From positions 1 to 7,502 of the forward strand of contig JAHFDE010000109.1 of assembly GCA_023249165.1 (NCBI GenBank): a stretch of 7,502 nucleotides of DNA. The letters are read 5' to 3'. This DNA comes from Candidatus Methylomirabilota bacterium (GTDB taxonomy: Bacteria; Methylomirabilota; Methylomirabilia; Methylomirabilales; CSP1-5). Within the stretch, counting starts at the first letter, position 1. The number at the start of each line of letters is the position of its first letter. The notes under the pieces are model-generated. The model was not told the DNA's origin, did no database searches, and saw nothing but the letters and a program-made list of their open reading frames with translations. The position numbers and the translations under genes were made by a program. Below are positions 6,027 to 7,502 of the stretch, in pieces.

Positions 6027-6554
6027 ATGTGGCGATATCTCCGAGAGCTTTGGGGAGGCTTCTGGAGCATCATCCTCTCGATGCAGATTACGCTCCGGTA
6101 CCTGTTTACCCGGGCGGTAACGGTCCAGTATCCTGAGGAGAAGCGGCAGCTCCCGGTCCGGGCGCTCACCCGACATGTGCTGACCGTTGATCTGGACTCG
6201 AAGGAGCTCAAGTGCACCGCCTGCGACATGTGTGCCCGGATCTGTCCCGCCAACTGCATCCACCTGGAGGGGGAGGGGAAGGGGAAGGCACGCCGGCCCA
6301 AGTGGTTCGTCATTGATCATAACCTCTGCATGTATTGCAACCTCTGTGTCGAGGTCTGTCCCTTTGACGCCATCTCCATGTACACCGGCATGTACGAACT
6401 GGGCGGGTTCAGTCGAACCAGTCTCGTCTACGACATGGAGACGATGCACGCCGACGGCTTCTATCCCACCATTATGACTCCCCGCTCCCCCGCAGGAGCG
6501 GCGGTGAAGCCGCCTGCTGGCGCAGGCGCTGGAAAGCAGGGGCGCAAGGCTTAA
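6027..6554 (+). CDS. nuoI: NADH-quinone oxidoreductase subunit I (two [4Fe-4S] ferredoxin type)
   Basis: NuoI (TYKY) carries clusters N6a and N6b, which pass electrons toward N2 in NuoB. The 175-residue protein begins with an amphipathic membrane-associating stretch (WRYLRELWGGFWSIILSMQ). It has C63xxC66xxC69xxxC73P and C101xxC104xxC107xxxC111P, both complete. Conserved FDAISMYTGMYEL follows the second cluster. From about residue 152 the protein ends in a Pro/Ala/Gly-rich tail (RSPAGAAVKPPAGAGAGKQG) encoded by three adjacent palindromes (6483-6527), which looks like a short repeat element that became coding. The purine-rich AAGAAG directly before ATG 6027 is the only ribosome-site candidate near the start. 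nuoJ starts 20 bases after the stop. Confidence 0.96.
   Translation: MWRYLRELWGGFWSIILSMQITLRYLFTRAVTVQYPEEKRQLPVRALTRHVLTVDLDSKELKCTACDMCARICPANCIHLEGEGKGKARRPKWFVIDHNLCMYCNLCVEVCPFDAISMYTGMYELGGFSRTSLVYDMETMHADGFYPTIMTPRSPAGAAVKPPAGAGAGKQGRKA
6483..6527. repeat. Cluster of three palindromes inside the 3' end of nuoI (REP-like)
   Basis: Three perfect stem-loops sit back to back. CGCTCC (6483-6488) pairs with GGAGCG (6495-6500). GGCGG (6500-6504) pairs with CCGCC (6510-6514). GCCTGC (6512-6517) pairs with GCAGGC (6522-6527). Neighbouring stems share a few bases, so not all can form at once. The CAGGAGCGGCGGTGAAGCCGC core resembles the GGAGCGGC...GCCGC look of REP-type elements in other bacteria. 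It is unrelated to the heptamer islands. All of it is translated as the NuoI tail. Confidence 0.7.
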
Positions 6555-6574
6555 CACCCGTCGAGGGGGATGGG

Positions 6575-7063
6575 GTGACGGAGGTTTTCTTCTTTGCCCT
6601 GGCGGGCTTTACCGTGGCTGCCGCGCTGCTGGTGGTCTTGGCGCGAAATATCGTCCATTCCGCCGTCGCCCTGATCTTTTCTTTTTGCGGTGTGGCCGGG
6701 ATCTACGTCCTTCTGGATGCCGAGTTCTTGGCCGCCGTCCAGGTGCTCATCTATGTCGGCGGGATCACCATCCTGCTCCTGTTTGCCATCATGCTGACCA
6801 CCAGGATCGCGGCACGGGCGGATGTCTTTAACGAACAGGTGGGTTTCAGTGCCCTGATTTGCTTGGGGATTACGGCCATCCTTGTCTACGCCTCCCTGAC
6901 GGGAATCCAGGTCTCTGGCCAGGCCCCGACCCCTCCCGAGACCGCGCCTGCCCTTGGGCGACTCCTCCTCACGACCCATGTCCTTCCCTTTGAGCTGGCC
7001 TCCGTGCTGCTCCTCGCCGCCATGGTTGGGGCGATTATCCTGGCGCGGCGGGAAGGAGAGTAG
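6575..7063 (+). CDS. nuoJ: NADH-quinone oxidoreductase subunit J
   Basis: NuoJ (ND6) is a membrane subunit of complex I whose third helix takes part in coupling. The 162-residue product has five hydrophobic segments, roughly 4-23, 29-48, 54-77, 90-110 and 137-156. The family motif AEFLAAVQVLIYVGGITILLL is clear, and LPFELASVLLLAAMVGAIILA forms the last helix. The loop between helices four and five (about 112-132, Pro/Thr-rich) is not conserved in general. The start is GTG 6575, supported by GAGGGGGA at 6563-6570. The overlapping ATG at 6570 meets a stop at once and is not the start. nuoK follows four bases after the stop. Confidence 0.95.
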   Translation: MTEVFFFALAGFTVAAALLVVLARNIVHSAVALIFSFCGVAGIYVLLDAEFLAAVQVLIYVGGITILLLFAIMLTTRIAARADVFNEQVGFSALICLGITAILVYASLTGIQVSGQAPTPPETAPALGRLLLTTHVLPFELASVLLLAAMVGAIILARREGE

Positions 7064-7067
7064 TGGA

Positions 7068-7376
7068 ATGATCCCGCTGTCTTACTATCTCACCCTGGGG
7101 GCTCTCCTCTTCGGGGTAGGGATGTTTGGTGCCCTCACCCGGCGCAATGCGATTGCCATCCTGATGGCGGTTGAGCTGATGCTCAACGCGGTCAACGTGA
7201 ACTTCATTGCCCTGTCCCGGTATCTGCCCAACTCGACCCTGGACGGCCAGGTCTTCGCCATCTTCGTCATCACCGTGGCTGCGGCCGAGGCGGCGGTGGG
7301 ACTGGCCATCGTCCTTGGCCTTTATCGCAACTTCAAGACCGTGAACGTCGATGAAATCAACCTGATGAAGTGGTAG
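7068..7376 (+). CDS. nuoK: NADH-quinone oxidoreductase subunit K
   Basis: NuoK (ND4L) is a three-helix membrane subunit of the proton path. The 102-residue product starts at ATG 7068 (MIPLSYYLTLGAL), with GGAAGGAGAG at 7051-7060 inside the end of nuoJ as a strong ribosome site. The frame is open further upstream to 6954, but that part overlaps nuoJ and is not expected to be translated. Both membrane glutamates needed for coupling in the family are present: E36 in MAVELMLNAVNVNF and E74 in AAAEAAVGLAIVLG. The hydrophilic end KTVNVDEINLMKW is typical. Confidence 0.96.
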   Translation: MIPLSYYLTLGALLFGVGMFGALTRRNAIAILMAVELMLNAVNVNFIALSRYLPNSTLDGQVFAIFVITVAAAEAAVGLAIVLGLYRNFKTVNVDEINLMKW

Positions 7377-7380
7377 GAGC

Positions 7381-7465
7381 GGTTCATGGTTCATAGTTCA
7401 GGGTAAGGGCCCTTCAGACGTCTTGCTTCCCATCCCTGAACGCTGAACCCTGAACCATGAACGGG
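7381..7465. repeat. Heptamer inverted-repeat island, GTTCAGG type (copy 2)
   Basis: Left units are GGTTCAT (7381-7387), GGTTCAT, AGTTCAG (7395-7401). Right units are CCCTGAA (7434-7440), CGCTGAA, CCCTGAA, CCATGAA (7455-7461). GTTCATGGTTCA at 7382-7393 is the perfect 12-base reverse complement of 7451-7462, with TTCAGGG/CCCTGAA (7397-7403 with 7434-7440) pairing further in. The family matches the island after hemL (1181-1256) but arm order and spacing differ, so the two are related rather than identical copies. It separates nuoK from nuoL. Confidence 0.88.
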
Positions 7466-7473
7466 GTTTTCTC

Positions 7474-7502
7474 ATGGCGGAGCTGATCTGGTTGGTACCA
7501 GC
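7474..7502 (+). CDS. nuoL: NADH-quinone oxidoreductase subunit L, only the first codons
   Basis: The ATG at 7474 opens MAELIWLVPA and runs off the window. This hydrophobic start fits the first helix of NuoL (ND5), the distal antiporter-like proton-pumping subunit, and the position after nuoK is the conserved one. The call rests on about nine residues plus gene order. An ATG at 7457 lies in another frame and stops within ten codons. The bases before the start (ACGGGGTTTTCTC) hold only a weak ribosome site because the repeat island ends there. Confidence 0.75.

Noticed and set aside
6954..7067. N-terminal extension of nuoK by 38 codons
   Set aside because: It overlaps the end of nuoJ in another frame. 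ATG 7068 has a strong ribosome site and gives the normal family length.

Overview
The window is a GC-rich bacterial segment in which every recognisable gene lies on the + strand. It holds the 3' part of hemL (tetrapyrrole synthesis), a protein with two ferredoxin-type cluster pairs (1293-2489), and most of a respiratory complex I operon in the order nuoA-nuoC-nuoD-nuoH-nuoI-nuoJ-nuoK-nuoL, with nuoL cut by the window end. The organism appears to be a respiring bacterium that makes heme by the C5 pathway. The gene order and repeat-filled spacers would suit a NC10/Methylomirabilota-, Rokubacteria- or Nitrospirota-like genome, but that is a weak guess from general impression.

Layout. 1-1196 is HemL without its N-terminus. 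1197-1292 is a repeat island. 1293-2489 encodes the iron-sulfur protein. 2490-2732 holds small overlapping reading frames and a Rho-independent-type terminator ending just before the nuoA ribosome binding site. 2733-3092 is nuoA; 3093-3189 is a repeat island; 3190-3696 nuoC; 3709-4851 nuoD; 4852-4982 a repeat island; 4983-6011 nuoH; 6027-6554 nuoI; 6575-7063 nuoJ; 7068-7376 nuoK; 7377-7473 a repeat island; 7474 onward nuoL.

How the genes work together. NuoC, NuoD and NuoI belong to the peripheral arm that carries electrons to quinone. NuoA, H, J, K and L are membrane subunits that couple this to proton translocation. nuoB, which carries cluster N2 in the complex, is absent between nuoA and nuoC. 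The NADH module nuoE-F-G is absent between nuoD and nuoH. NuoB must be encoded elsewhere if the complex works, and the electron donor may not be NADH. The upstream iron-sulfur protein is a speculative candidate partner.

The most striking non-coding structure is a set of islands built from 7-base units. Each island uses its own heptamer (GTTCAGG, GTCATCG, GTCCGAN or GTCAGCN types). All of these begin GT followed by a pyrimidine when read in one phase. In all but one stretch the units run on the + strand in a left arm and as reverse complement in a right arm, so the island can fold into a hairpin. A different, palindromic cluster encodes the C-terminal tail of NuoI.
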